Assembly: GCA_025677835.1 (NCBI GenBank)
Contig: JAIXMR010000071.1
Location: forward strand, 1 to 64,000
Source: Sporodiniella umbellata
Lineage: Eukaryota > Mucoromycota > Mucoromycetes > Mucorales > Rhizopodaceae
Direction: 5' to 3'
DNA: 64,000 nucleotides
Shown: positions 1 through 11,546 of the stretch, one piece after another
Position numbering within the stretch: position 1 is the stretch's first letter
Layout: each line of letters opens with the position of its first letter
Made by a program: the position numbers and the translations under genes
The notes under the pieces: model-generated
The model's input: only the letters and a program-made list of their open reading frames with translations
Databases searched by the model: none
Told to the model about the DNA's origin: nothing

Positions 1-239
1 ATCGATCCGTTATTGATTGTTGGGTCTCATGAACCAAAAGAGAGGATTCTTTTAGCCAAATAAAAATAGAAGCATTTCTACACACTTTCTAATAATGTAA
101 CATTAAACCTCGTGGAGCTTCTTTTTGACTTTCTTTTTATTTGGCAAAAGTCTTTGATCGCTTTTATCCAAAACAATCATAAATGCATCATAAAAAAAAA
201 ATGAATAGGACGTAGGCTTCAGTCTATCGAGCTGGACGT

Positions 240-273
<34 letters not shown>

Positions 274-608
274 CAAAAGAATGGCTTTCAAAAGTAAGAA
301 TAGAAACGGATGCGGAGTCTCTGCTTGACGCATGCCATTTCTATTTTTACAAGCACGAGTGTGTTTTCCAATAGGATGCTTTCTTTTGGGCTTTCAGGTT
401 TGACATGTTTTTTTTTTTTTTTTTTTTTTTTGGTGGGTTGTGACTGCTGCTACTGTGGGCGAGTCCAGGCATCGACTTTTTGGGTGAAGCCCACCTTGGC
501 GAGGGAGAAGTCGGGGAACGAAAAGGCAAGTCACTGGTTTTGACAAGAGACCCCTCAAGGAACCCTGCGTTGTTTTGTTTGTTTTCGATTGTATATAGAA
601 TTAAAGAC

Positions 609-1380
609 ATGATGCTTTCTACCTCTCTTGTTTTCCGTCGTGCTGCTGTAACGTCTGTGGGACGTACTGCTGTCACTCAGCGTTTGGGATGGACGAGCAT
701 GCGTTCGTATGCTACGGACAATGAAGAAAAAAACAAGACTGAAGAAAAAAACAAGACTGAAGAAAAAGCAGGCAATGAAACAGCTGTGGAATTATCTGAT
801 GACATTAAAAAGTTGTTGGCAGAAAAAGATAAAAAGATCTCAGAGATTCAAGTAAATAGAGAGAAAGAGAGAGTGTATGTGTGCGGTTAGACTGATTTAT
901 CCAAAGGATGCTTACCTTCGTTGTCTTGCTGATCAAGAAAATCTGAGAGAACGTAGCCGTAGAGAACTCGAGACGACAAAAGAGTTTGCTATTCAAAAGT
1001 TTGCCAAAGACCTTTTGGATACTGTAGATATTTTGAACATGGCATTGACTGCCGTTCCCCCTGAGCTTCGTGAGAAGACATCGGCCCTGGGATCGGACGT
1101 AGGCAAGAATGCTGAAAAGATGGTGGATCAACTCAGTAACCTCTACATGGGTGTTTCTATGACGGAGGCTGAACTGATGAAAGCCTTGAACCGCCATGGG
1201 GTGGAACGAGTCAACCCTGAAGGACAGATGTTTGACCCCAACCAACATCAAGCTTTGTTCCAAGCACCTATGCCTGACAAAGAAGCAGGTCTTATTTTCG
1301 CTGTACAAAAGATGGGTTACAGCTTAAAGGGACGTGTGATTCGTCCTGCTCAAGTGGGTGTTGTTGCTGAATCTCAGTAA
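609..1380 (+). CDS. MGE1: Mitochondrial GrpE-type nucleotide exchange factor
   Basis: Two exons, 609-851 and 907-1380, encode 238 residues. The intron (GTAAAT...AAAG) joins the frame as ..EIQ-DAYLRCLADQENLRER. The N-terminus is Arg/Ser-rich without acidic residues up to about residue 38 (ends RSYATDNE), typical of a mitochondrial presequence. A Lys/Glu-rich stretch with a duplicated EEKNKT unit follows, then the long GrpE helix (about 75-125), and the C-terminal beta domain with the hallmark region NRHGVERVNPEGQ and a final GYSLKGRVIRPAQVGV. Family role: releases ADP from matrix Hsp70 during protein import and folding. Translation could start at 609 or the adjacent ATG at 612. The length matches fungal Mge1. 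Confidence 0.95.
723..767 (+). repeat. In-frame 18-bp tandem repeat in GrpE exon 1
   Basis: Two identical 18-bp units (723-740 and 741-758) plus a half unit encode EEKNKT-EEKNKT-EEK in the linker between the presequence and the GrpE helix. It probably varies in length between strains, because it lies in a low-complexity charged linker. Confidence 0.9.
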
Positions 1381-1558
1381 ACAAAACAAAAACATAGCTT
1401 CTTTCCCATTTTTGTATCCACTTGTGAACGTATTATAAATAGACACCCCCCCCACACACACTTCTTTGTTTTGAAAATAAACAAACGCTTATATATAAAA
1501 TCAAACGACACACACACTCTCTCTCTCTCTGACATGATCACTTTTTTTTTTCTATTGA

Positions 1559-2013
1559 TTATAGAAAGATAGCCAAAGTAAATCCGCCTTCATTACGTAT
1601 CACCACTTGGCTTAGAAGAGAAAGTCTAGATAAGCTTATGGATATCCAAGGGAAGAGAGTGTTTTTTTTACCTGTTTTCGTATTCCACATGAATCGTAGG
1701 GTATTCTACTTTATCTTCCGAGTATTCTTCCAAAGCATGAGCTGCGTTTACCATGGCTGTTATGAACGCAGCTGCTTCTGGTCTGGCCATACCTCGAACT
1801 AAAACAAACAACTTTAGAAACATACCACTGTCTTATCCATCTTACCACCCAAACAATGCCCTTTATCGTCTACTACCAAAACACCTTTGATACCCTCTTT
1901 TGTAAACCTATATTCTGTTCTTTACTCACCTCTCCCTCCCTTTTTTGTTTTTTTTTTTTGGTTTTTTTGCTTTCTTACACATTGTCTAATGTCGAAATCA
2001 ACTCAGCATCCAT
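1559..2013 (-). CDS. LAMTOR5: Ragulator subunit LAMTOR5 (HBXIP) homologue
   Basis: Four small exons (2013-1979, 1907-1846, 1798-1672, 1610-1559) splice to 91 residues, the length I recall for human LAMTOR5. Phases fit at all three introns. The protein begins MDAELISTLDNVF and contains GVLVVDDKGHCLGVRG, aligning with the roadblock/LC7 signature of LAMTOR5 (GVLxxDxxGxxLGxRG). It ends in a beta-strand pair with VVIRNEGGFTLAIF. LAMTOR5 is a small roadblock subunit of the Ragulator complex that anchors Rag GTPases to lysosomes or vacuoles for TORC1 signalling. No exon is longer than 127 nt, so long-ORF searches miss the gene. The start ATG gives the canonical short helix 1. Confidence 0.88.
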
Positions 2014-2045
2014 ATTGAAAAGAAAGGGACTTGATTTCATGACCT

Positions 2046-2080
<35 letters not shown>

Positions 2081-2950
2081 AATCGGTGACTATTTTTCAA
2101 GCCGTGTGTTTCCTCTCTCTGTAGCCTAAATTCACCTGTTTTTTTTTTTTTTTTTTTTTTTTTTCTATGGATCCCCATTGGACCCATCAACACCCCCCCC
2201 CTTTCGCTTGATTCTTATCAACCCAAACCTTGATAACCCTACGTCTATAAAAGCCTGACCCAAGTCAAGATGACATGTCTTTTATTTGTACATCCACAGG
2301 GGGGGGGGAATGTTTTGGTGTGTTTAGAAAAAAAAGTGACATTCGCTCATCCCAAGTGAAACCAAACAGTCGAGTGTCACGCTAATTTTAATTCAGCGTA
2401 TTTTGTGAGACGCAAAAACACCGAGGCATCTGAAAAAGAAATGAAGCTGTCTAGAAAAAGAGTGTGAATCACCTTATAAAAGAGAGAAAGAACAACGATC
2501 AAGGTGGAATGCATCATGTCATCAGCGACTGTAGTATGTATATCGAATGCAGATAAACAAAGTACCCGAAATGGCCCAAAAACTCTCCATTCGCATTTTT
2601 ACTAAAACAAGCGAATGCATCTTCATCCGCCTTTTTTCGAATGCTTTGACCCGCCTCAAAACGCCACCACGCCACGCTTTATATATAGATAGATAGATAG
2701 ATAGACCGTAGTTTATTTTTAGTATGGAAAAGAGTAGGGTTTTTTTTTTTTTTTTCTTTTAAGGATGAAATCATCCGTACAAAGAAGATCTCTCTTATTT
2801 AAACTTTGATGTGACACCTTTGAGTGTCACATGACATCATTCGAGGGTCTCTTTTACAACCCTTTAAGAAATAGATAGAGAATAGAAATTTATTCTGGAT
2901 TAAAACAAAAGAGATAAAGGTAAGTGTGTGTGGGGGGGAATAGAAACGCG
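2014..2950. other. Intergenic region with poly(T) tracts, GATA microsatellite and dyad
   Basis: I see no gene. The stretch is the upstream region of LAMTOR5 and the downstream region of the Cys-rich gene at 2951-3643. It holds long T runs (about 2046-2079 and 2140-2164), a short GATA/AGAT microsatellite at about 2686-2705, and repeated GTGACA/GTGTCAC motifs. Confidence 0.7.
2807..2838. promoter_or_regulatory. Inverted repeat GTGACAC / GTGTCAC
   Basis: GTGACAC at 2811-2817 and its reverse complement GTGTCAC at 2824-2830 flank a 6-nt loop. The outer flanks TGAT and ATCA pair again after a 3-nt bulge. Further GTGACA (about 2336) and GTGTCAC (about 2375) copies lie upstream. It could be a transcription-factor dyad for LAMTOR5 or a 3' hairpin of the neighbouring gene; function is unknown. 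Confidence 0.4.
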
Positions 2951-3643
2951 TTAAGCGAGTACAACCAAGGCAAGACAAGCAGAAAGCAAGGTCATGGATA
3001 GCGCAGGAACCAAGGTCATGCCGCTGTTGGGTGTGGTGGTAGCAGAGGCAGCAGCAGAAGAGGCTAAGGAAGAAGCCAAGCTGGCAGAGGCAGAGCTGAC
3101 AGCAGAGGAGAGGGCGGAAGGATTAACAGAGAGAAAGTTGGTGGAAGAAGGGGCGAGAGAAGAGGCCGAGGCAAAAGAGGAAGGCGCAGGGGAAGAGACA
3201 GACACGACAGCCGAAGTGACGATGGAAGGCTCAAGCGACAGGCTGGCTTCTGAGCTTTGGACGGCGGAAGAAGTGCTGACGAGAGGGGAAGAGGTCAAGG
3301 TGGTGACGGAGGTAGTTTGGGTGCTGGTGGTTTTGGTACTGGCAGTTTTGGTACTGGCGGTCTTTGTCTTGCTCGTCTTGGTCTCGGTAGGTGTGACGCC
3401 AGGCCAGCCGTCGTTAATACAGTTTTGATAACATTGAGTATCGCCTCCACAGGCAGTGATACAATCGCTGGTGCTAGAAACTATCAACAGTTCAGTCAGG
3501 GAGAGAACAAGGGGCTCGACAGACTCGGTTCACTTACCACACTTGCTTAAACAGCTCATGTCACCATCCTTACAAGAACAGGCAGCAGAGACAGATTGTA
3601 AGCCAAAGGCGAAAACGGCAAGAGTCAAGAGGGAGAGCTTCAT
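2951..3643 (-). CDS. Cell-surface Cys-rich protein with Ser/Thr stalk, probable GPI anchor
   Basis: Two exons (3643-3538 and 3480-2951) give 211 residues. Residues 1-20 form a signal peptide (MKLSLLTLAVFAFGLQSVSA). An eight-Cys head follows with spacing C-x-C-x6-C-x3-C-x6-C-x3-C-x5-C-x3-C. Then comes a long Ser/Thr/Ala-rich stalk with STKT-type repeats, and a hydrophobic C-terminus preceded by small residues, as in GPI-anchored wall proteins. The phase-1 intron sits directly after the fourth Cys. The same Cys spacing and intron site recur in the gene at 11547-11796, so they are paralogues. A TATA box lies about 60 bp upstream. I do not recognise the head as CFEM or another named domain. Likely role: wall or adhesion protein (inference). 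Confidence 0.82.
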
Positions 3644-3700
3644 TAGGTGATTCGATAAATAAAAAAAAAAAAAAAAGGATACGTGAAAGACAAAGGAGGC

Positions 3701-3710
3701 TTTTTATAGC
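3701..3710 (-). promoter_or_regulatory. TATA box of the Cys-rich wall gene
   Basis: On the minus strand this reads GCTATAAAAA, about 60 bp upstream of the ATG at 3643. It is positioned for a short 5' leader. Confidence 0.65.
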
Positions 3711-3966
3711 CAACATGACTTTCTTTCGGAGTCTTGGAGAATAAGGCCACTCTTTCTCTCTTTATGTTGAATGACAGTAACATCATGGCCTTGTCATAAT
3801 GATCATAGTCAACACTAAGCCTTATATGGCGCCTGTACGACCCCTATCCTATGCAACCCCCCCTTTTGTTTTAAGAGGGAAAAAAAAAAATAGAAATGGA
3901 AATGGAAATTTATTTTTAAAATTCTTTATTAAAGGTCACACGCATAGCCATCGATCACTGCAGCTT

Positions 3967-6900
3967 CTACGGATTCTTACAGGAACCGAGCATGTGTGTA
4001 ATGTAAGGAAAGATCTCGCTCTGATAGACTTGATCGATTCTTGACAGGTGACTCCAAATATCATGGCCTAGGGTGTTTACCATATCAAACAACAGCACTT
4101 TGGCCGTTCGAAAGGGTAGTTCGCCACAGGGCACGCCTTGACTACGACGAGTTTTCCATACTGCAGAGGGAGCGGCGATAAAAAAACGGTTGATCTCGTA
4201 CAACAAATCGTCCGGGTTCAGTCGGCCTTCCGATAGTGCCTCGGGAATGGTTTTGGCCAGTTTCCAGAGACATTTCATGACCAGCTCGGTAGACTTGACC
4301 TGGGTGCCCGTTAAGGCATCGGTGACTTGGATTGGTAACGCAACATCCAACAGTCGATCCAGCAGAACGCTAAAGGCGACTTTGGTTGAGTCTACAAGAA
4401 ATATAGGGGGAAATCAACAAACCTGAGTACATCGTTCAGTCGGCTATGATCGATGACGCGGATCATCACCACATTCAAAAGCTTAAACGTCTCGCGTTCT
4501 TTCATCGAACCATCCGTCATCCGTCGACATAGTTCTTTTAGTAATTCATTCAGACATTCGCGACTGACCTCTTGCGCTAATCTACGGTTGGCAAACGTCA
4601 CAATCAACGCTCGCGACAGGTACTTCCACAGTCGGTGGGACGCTTCCTGTCCTACGCTGGTGTACAAGCTCTGGATTTGCACCACAATCGCACACACCCA
4701 GAGATCCAGCCCGGCCACTACGCTCGCTTCGTCCGTCGTTACATGGCGGTCGTACTGCTTTAGCGCCTCGATGCGTTGGCCCGTATCGCCGTGGCGAAGC
4801 GTCTCCAGTAACCGTTGCTGCTTTTCATCAGGAAACACCCGCTGAACGCGACCTGCCTCAGGCGTGCTTCGGACGGGCATTGACCCTTCCTGCGGCTCAA
4901 CTGCTCTTAACAGGGGCATCAACGTCACTTGTTCAGCAGGTTTCAGCTCGGACGCCTGGCGTAATACCCTTTCTAGGCCCACTTGGGCCACCACAGCCGG
5001 TAACAGTAACATCGCTTCCTTGCGGACCTCTGCATGGCGGTCCTGAACACATGAAAACAAGGGTCCAATCAGACCCGTCCATGAACACCCTGGCTCGCTC
5101 ATCCCTATCGTCTTGTTCAACCAGCCTAAAAGCTCCCGGCGTAACACCGGATGCTCATTCGTCAGCGCCACCTCACACCCTGCCACCATCGGTGCCATCC
5201 CACAGGCCTGGCGAAACGCTGCCAAGGTCGCCAGCCCTGCCGTTCGTACCGCGCCTTTGGGGTCCACCAACGTGTCTACTACCGGTGCCAGCCATCGCTT
5301 GAGGTGTTTTTCAAACCCTGGGCCCATCGCGTCTGCCAATCGGCCCGTGATCGCCACCGCCAGAATCAAATTAGGCTTGTTCTTGTCCTTCAGCCGTTCG
5401 CTCATCTCAGTCACAAACGCGCTGCCTACATGCCATTTGATCTTGGGATGCTTTGCCAGCACGCCCTGAATGCCCTGCAGACCCTCGTTGCGTACCTGGC
5501 TGTCGGGATCGCCACACAGCGCTAAAAAAGGCACCAGCGCTTCCGAGATATCCACCCGGCCTACCCTCTCCACCCCGATCGCCGCGTTCTCCTCTTTTGG
5601 ACGCGTTTCTGACGCGCTTGGGGAGGGAGGATCGGACCCATGCGTCTGTAGGCCAGAGGCGGTGGATGGGCTTGGATCCAGTGGACTCCTATCAGCTTGC
5701 GTCTGATAAGGTCTGGGTAAGTATCGGTATTGAGTAGCCTTCTTCCCCTTACCTTTTTGAATACTTGGGTAGCCTGCAGTGGAGCCACCCGGGCAAATTC
5801 GGTTTCAATCATCGCCAACAGAGCAGGACTTAGGTCTTGCATCAGAGCCTCTAGAGAGAACCCCGATGAGCATCCTCCTTTTTACATATATATATATATA
5901 TATTCTTTTGTATTTACCTTTTCCTAAATACGGTCGTAAGGCACCCATGACGACGATGGCACGAGTTCTGACCGTGACGTGCGTATGGACCAGATGGGTG
6001 CGGACGCAGGCCAGCAAGTCGTCCAGGGCCAAACCTTCCATACCAAACGCGATCAGAGCCTGATGCATCCAGAGCAAGGCATCGGCAAGAAGCTTGGGGG
6101 ATTTTGTAGAGGCTAAAACAGGATACAGACGGGAGAGAACAAACTGCAGATGATGTTTTTCAGCCAACGTGCTCAGACACTGCATCGCCGCCTGCTTCAG
6201 TTTCGCATCGCTCAGCTTTTCTACCAGAGGGGGTATACATAGAGCAGCACAGCCGGTCCCAAAGCCTGTCTGAGATGCCCAACGCTCAAAACAGCCAAAC
6301 ATCTGTCCTGTCACTTGGAAATTGGTTTCTTTTCTCGACAGGAGCAACCGGACCTTCACTTCGGGTTCAATCCCTTCTTGACCCTCCAAACAACCTACCG
6401 CCTCCAGTCGTGTTTTCCATCCGGGATCAGCCAGTGACGCCAGAAGCGTCTTGGGTAACAGCGCTTGGGCTCGCATCAGGGCTTCTTCTGCACTGAACGC
6501 ATAGATCGGCTCGATCGACATCCTGGCCGGTTTTTTTCGGGGCATGGCAGGTCCGGTCGATAGCCGACGCTTGACAGGTGGGGATTCGGTCGTAGGCTTG
6601 ACAGTGGGTGGGGGCAGTGGCGTACTTTTCACTCCGCTGGGTTGGGCGGGGAGCGTGGCTTGTTGATAGAACGCATTGATTTTTCCCAACTTGAGGTCGT
6701 CCAGCGCATCGGTAAAGACCTGGGTCGTCTTTTCACCCAACACCTTCTTCATGGTGCCCAAGCCTTGGGCTGCCGCATCACGCACGCTAGCCTCGGCATC
6801 CTCTAATGCCTTTTTGAAAAGCATGCCTATGGGTCGCACTTGGGCTTGTTCCGGTCGGACACTTGCCAGCTGCCTTGTGACGAGCTTCAAACATTCAGCC

Positions 6901-7157
6901 CTGACCTGAGGGTTCTTGTGCCCTAACCCTTTCGTGATCTCCTCAAGCCAACTAGCCACAGGCACATAACAAAACACAGCATGAATCGCCTTGGACAGTC
7001 GCTCAACAATCATCGGCTTTCTCTCCTTGAGTTTCTCTATCATCACAGGAATCACCTTACTTTTGTATTTCGCAATACTCTCGCGTAACCCTTGGGCGAT
7101 AGCCTCCATACAATCTGCTGCAATGCCTACTAGCATCACATTGGCATCATGGATACG

Positions 7158-7189
<32 letters not shown>

Positions 7190-8535
7190 GAAATTACAAA
7201 GTATTCATCTAAAACACATATATCTATCATTCTTACCAGAGCAAGTGCCTGTATAAGCTCATGGTAATCGTTGTCTTTTATCTTGGGTGTCTTTGCTTGT
7301 TTCAATAAGGCCTCCAAGGCATCTCTTCTTTCTTGCCATTTTTTAGACGCCTTGATAAAAAAAAAAAAAAAAAAAGATTAAACACTGAATCCCTCCCCCC
7401 CCCTTGTTTTCTATTTACGATCATTGTAAAAAACCCCTTGGGTAGATTTTCCGAAATATCCACCGGATCCGCCAGATCATAGGCGCTTATTTCTACGTGA
7501 GCAGTTTCTACCGTTACTTCTTTTGTGACTTGGGTCTTTTGGGTCGGACGAACACGCAGTGTACGTTCTGGTATTGGTTTTTGGGGTGGTAAGTGTTCAA
7601 AAGCTTCTTCCAGTTCTTTCAGCTGCACTGGCTTTAGACTGGATAGACTGCTTTTCATAGAGATCCCTAACCAGCGATACATCTCCACAGTCAAATGAAA
7701 GGCCTCTCGTCTCACATTTTTGTCGGTATGGCTAAAGAGCTTGGGTAGTGATTTCAGCAAGCATTTTGAGTCCAATGATTGGATACCGAATTGTCTAACT
7801 TGACTGTATGAGACTATAAAAAAAAAAGAGGGGCTCTACCTAACAAGCTCTTTCAAAGTCATCACCGTCTGTACAATCACCTTGGGCTGTTTCGCCACTG
7901 TACCCGGCATAAGATATTCCTATACTGTAGGTTACTTCTCTTTCCTTGTCAGGCTTGGTGAAGGCTTACCAGCACTCTATCGGGTTGAGCCACCTCTGCA
8001 TAAAGTAAAGCAATCTCTGTCGCTTTTTGTTTTGTCCCTACTTTAACAGCCCCAAAGCATTTCTCAACCAGCGCTGGAACAACACTATTGCACGAACTTG
8101 TTTTTCTTGTGAATAAAACCTCTTTTTTTTTTTTTTTTTTTTTACTCTGAAGCATGAGGAGAATGACGAATGTATTCAAGAACAACACTCAAAGCTGCCT
8201 CTTGCGCAACAACGTTTGAATCAGTCACCATGTTTTTTAAATGAGGTTCGATGGATGCAAAATCGGATGCCTCTGCACCCGATTCAAGTAATCGAGTTAA
8301 TTCTTCATAAGCTGAGATGCGCGCTTTCCATAGCTGTCAAATAAAAGCAAATTAAGCCAAAAAAAAAAAAAAAAAAGTCGAATTCGTTGCTCAAGTCGCA
8401 TACATATATATAGATACAGATATATCTGTATATATGTAGGTATGTGTGCGTGTGTGTGTGTGTGTTTTTATTGCTATTTACTTTGTGTTGTAGTTTATCA
8501 AAAGTGGTCAATTGAGAGAAATCGGCGTCGCTCAT
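3967..8535 (-). CDS. XMAP215/Stu2-family microtubule polymerase (TOG-array protein)
   Basis: Ten exons: 8535-8482, 8333-8146, 8096-7970, 7919-7840, 7794-7419, 7350-7237, 7157-5918, 5850-5753, 5702-4423 and 4369-3967. They encode 1319 residues in one frame. TOG domains lie at about 18-225 (starting LWKARISAYEEL), 270-480 (KKWQERRDALEAL), 535-790 and 812-1030 (VDISEALVPFLALCGDP). A final TOG6-like helical domain contains ELVMKCLWKLAKTIPE. A basic Pro/Ser linker lies at about 480-533. Family role: tubulin-binding polymerase at plus ends, spindle poles and kinetochores. The architecture follows animal ch-TOG rather than two-TOG coiled-coil Stu2, but the sequence corresponding to ch-TOG TOG5 is absent and no C-terminal TACC-binding tail is present. 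The last acceptor (TTTAG at 4374-4370) is chosen because only it keeps the frame. Confidence 0.92.
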
Positions 8536-8959
8536 CACTGTATTTTAAAAAAGAAAAAAAAATGCAAGTTTTCATTTTTTTTTTTTTTTTTTTTTTGAAG
8601 TCACCGAGGCACGCCCATTGGCTCTTTCTGAACCACGTTTGATTTTTTATTGTTGTGGATATATTTCAATATTTTATTCATCATATAATTACATAGCTGA
8701 GTGCAGAGAGTTAAATTGAAGTGAAGAAAGGGCCATATGCTATCCAGACGCTTGAGAATAAAAAGCTTCTACTTGTTTAATTTTAATTCATAAATTCGAT
8801 CAGGTGTATCGATCCTAAGAGAGAACAGAGTGTCTCTGAAGAGCTGTATGGACCCAAAAGGTTTCTGAAATAGCGACATTAAAGGGGGGAATCAGGAAAA
8901 AAGAAAAATACAGGAAATAAATTACAAAAAAAAAAAAGAGAAGGCACGCCAAGGTCCAG

Positions 8960-10160
8960 CTAGATACCGGTTGAAAGTGAGTCCATGAGATCCATCATGG
9001 TACCTAAAAGGAAAGGTTAAGAGAAAAAGAGAAAAGATCCATTTACCTATACTCGAAGCCCTTTCGTGACTTGAATCATGTTCGTTGACCATGGGCGGTG
9101 TACCAAAGTCGAACCCACTGGCAAAGTAATTTGGATCCAACGGTTGTAAGGTAGGCATGCCTGCTACTCTGAGTACATCCTCTGCCCAAGAGGGTTCATG
9201 CGGCTCTTCTTTTGGATGAAGGCCTACCTCAGGCAAGCCTTTGAGCCTTCGCCAGGTGTTTGTTTTGTTGAGATCGTAATTGATAGCCAGGTACCAAAAC
9301 TCGCTAAAGAACGCTGCCGGTAATTCCCAACTGGCACTCATGGTGGGGTCACCTCCATGATAGACTGCACCGTTCAGGAGCATATCAAAACATCGGTCGT
9401 AATCCATAATATCTCTGAATAAAATCATTCGGTCTCTCATATGGGGTGTGGGTATCAGATCAATACGTGGATCGTGTGGTATGGCAAGCTGTAGAATGGT
9501 AGGTTGAAGCCGGGCGGTGGAATGAACGTCGGTCAGCGTGGACTGCACGAGCAACTCGAGCCGGATCCGCTGGATGGCACTCAGACTGGACGCTTCAGGC
9601 TCTACCGTTTCTTTTTTGATCTGCGACTCGTTTTCTTCGTTGGGCGCATTGGCAAAATGAGCCGCCATCGTAGGCTTCAGATTCACATTGTTTTTTGTAT
9701 ACGCATTGACATAAGCCTCAATCGCATGGGGTTGGCTCGTGGCTATCTCACCTAACGCTTCCTCTGTCAGGTAAGGTGAATGGGTCGGTATGTTGATCTG
9801 GTGATGTAAGCAGACAAACTGAAGTGTAAGCATCACCCCTTTCAAGTACCAGTTCTCGGCTCGATAAGCGTCCATCTTGCTCTTGGTCTGTGTCAACTCT
9901 TGTTGGATATGGTTCTTTTGCTCTCTTAGCTGACGGATAGTCACCTCTAACTCCTTTACATGTTTGTCCTTACGTTCTCGAAAAGCTCTTTGTGCCGCTC
10001 GATTCTGCGCTTTGCGAAGCGCAGGTGAAGCAGGGTTGGGTTTTCGACCTGGCTTCTTCTTTATCTTGATAGGAGTGGAGCAATCGAACGTTGAATCCAA
10101 ATCTGTGTTGACTATCTCTGAGAAACTACCCTCTAAACTTGGTGTGTCCATATCCAACAT
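8960..10160 (-). CDS. bZIP transcription factor of the DUF3425 type
   Basis: Two exons (10160-9047 and 9003-8960) give 385 residues. The basic region RKAQNRAAQRAFRERKDKHV (about 52-71) is the Yap/AP-1-like bZIP signature, followed by a leucine-zipper heptad region. The C-terminal half matches the fungal DUF3425 pattern: PHDPRIDLIPTPHMRDRMIL, SWELPAAFFSEFW and NTWRRLKGL. The short last exon encodes SIGTMMDLMDSLSTGI. The first ATG at 10160 is preferred; the upstream in-frame extension has no ATG and contains an acceptor-like TTTGACAG, so a 5'UTR intron is possible. Fungal proteins of this type regulate stress or nutrient genes; the target here is unknown. Confidence 0.88.
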
Positions 10161-11546
10161 AGTCTCTTGAACCCTCACTGTCAAATAAAAAGGCAAAAAA
10201 GAAAAAAAATAAAAAATAAAAAATAAAAAACTGTTTATAATAAACTACAAGGCTTTGAATTCTCACGTGAAACTCTATTTCTTTCCAACCCCGGGGAATT
10301 GATTATCCGCATTGCCTTTTAAAGGGATTTATGGAAATGAGGGGATTACACTATCTCCATTCACCAAAATGACATTCGCCGCTCAAAAAAAAAAAGAAAA
10401 AAAAAAAGCATTGAAGAATGGTAAGCGTTTACCTTTGAGATCTACCACGCGCTTCCAACACTTGGAATACAAAAGATTTCCAGTAGAGAAATTTATCCAT
10501 TTTTGACGCGCCAAAAAAAAAAAAAAAAAAAAAAAAAAACCAAACGTTTGTCTAAAATAAACGGTTTTCTTGTACTGAAAGAAAACCATAAAGTGACATT
10601 ACTCAATGAAACTACTATTCATCAAAAATACTTTATACAACGATCAGGTATCACCTCTAGAGAGATCGTCCATCCCCATGCATTCAAAATTGAAAAGCGC
10701 GAATTGGGTCTTGCAAAAACACGCCAATGGATAGTATCAAGTAGTTGTCATCCCTTCCCCTGTCTTTTTTTTTTTTTTTTCAAAAAGGCAATATTAAAGT
10801 CATATTCTGTCCCAAATGAATCCGGAAATGACCAATCTTTTTTTCCATTGGCTTAATTGTCCAAACTAATTTTGTACGCTCCCAACAGAACATCTCATAT
10901 AAACTTTTTTTAAATCGCCGCGCCTTTCAAGGCCCGATCGAGAACTGAACGCATGTCTTGAGGGGTCATTGATTTTGGTAATCGCTTTCAAAACGCGTGT
11001 TATGTAGAATAAGAGCAAACCGTTCTATTATTGTTACTGTTGTACGCGTGCTAACACGGTATGGGTAGTGGCGCACCTCTGTTTGGCATCCGAATGAATG
11101 TTCTAGACTAACTATACAACAAACAATAAAATCGGAGACAGACGCAGGGTTCAAAGACCGGACGTTTTCTTTATTTTTTCCTCGTTTTTATTTTTCTAGG
11201 CACACAAGAGTAGAGAGAGCAGAAAGCAAAAGATGTTCAATACCGAAAGAGAAAACAAAGAACTGGCTGTGCTTGTAAAGGTTGGGCTAGCACTAGGCTG
11301 GAGAGAGGTTTGAGCAGAAACAAAAGTCGCTACTATGGAAGAGCGTTACTTTTTTTTTAGGATGCCATAAACATGTATACATCTATTCATTTGCCTGTTT
11401 CCAACGGTACATTCGTACTTGACGCGATAGCACTTGTGCTATGAGTGACAGAAGGCCTTTTTTTTTTTTTGGAATATTGGCATAAAAAGCATTATTCACT
11501 TTTTTTTTTTTTTTGGGGGAATGGGGGCAATCATTAATAAATAAAA
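10161..11546. other. Intergenic, no gene recognised
   Basis: No convincing coding signal. The stretch contains A/T homopolymers (about 10385-10408, 10514-10538, 10766-10780, 11460-11471). A 26-codon ORF at 11233-11310 sits after an acceptor-like TTTCTAG but has no recognisable relatives. Confidence 0.6.

Noticed and set aside
103..608. Overlapping ORFs on both strands before GrpE
   Set aside because: They consist largely of Lys or Phe runs translated from poly(A)/poly(T). There is no splice-compatible continuation or family similarity.
2994..3650. Plus-strand ORFs rich in Glu/Ala and Val opposite the Cys-rich wall gene
   Set aside because: Antisense shadows of the Ser/Thr/Ala-rich stalk. 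The minus strand has a signal peptide, Cys pattern and consistent intron.
3960..3985. Possible extra intron donor (GTAAGAATC) at the end of XMAP215
   Set aside because: The frame reaches a TAG within three codons and an AATAAA signal follows at about 3930. There is no downstream exon before the next gene at 3643.
4453..5842. Multiple plus-strand ORFs opposite XMAP215 exon 9
   Set aside because: Open frames on the opposite strand of a GC-rich coding exon, with no independent protein features.
11233..11310. 26-codon ORF after an acceptor-like TTTCTAG
   Set aside because: Too short, no start context or partner exon, no similarity. Kept only as a note in the intergenic entry.
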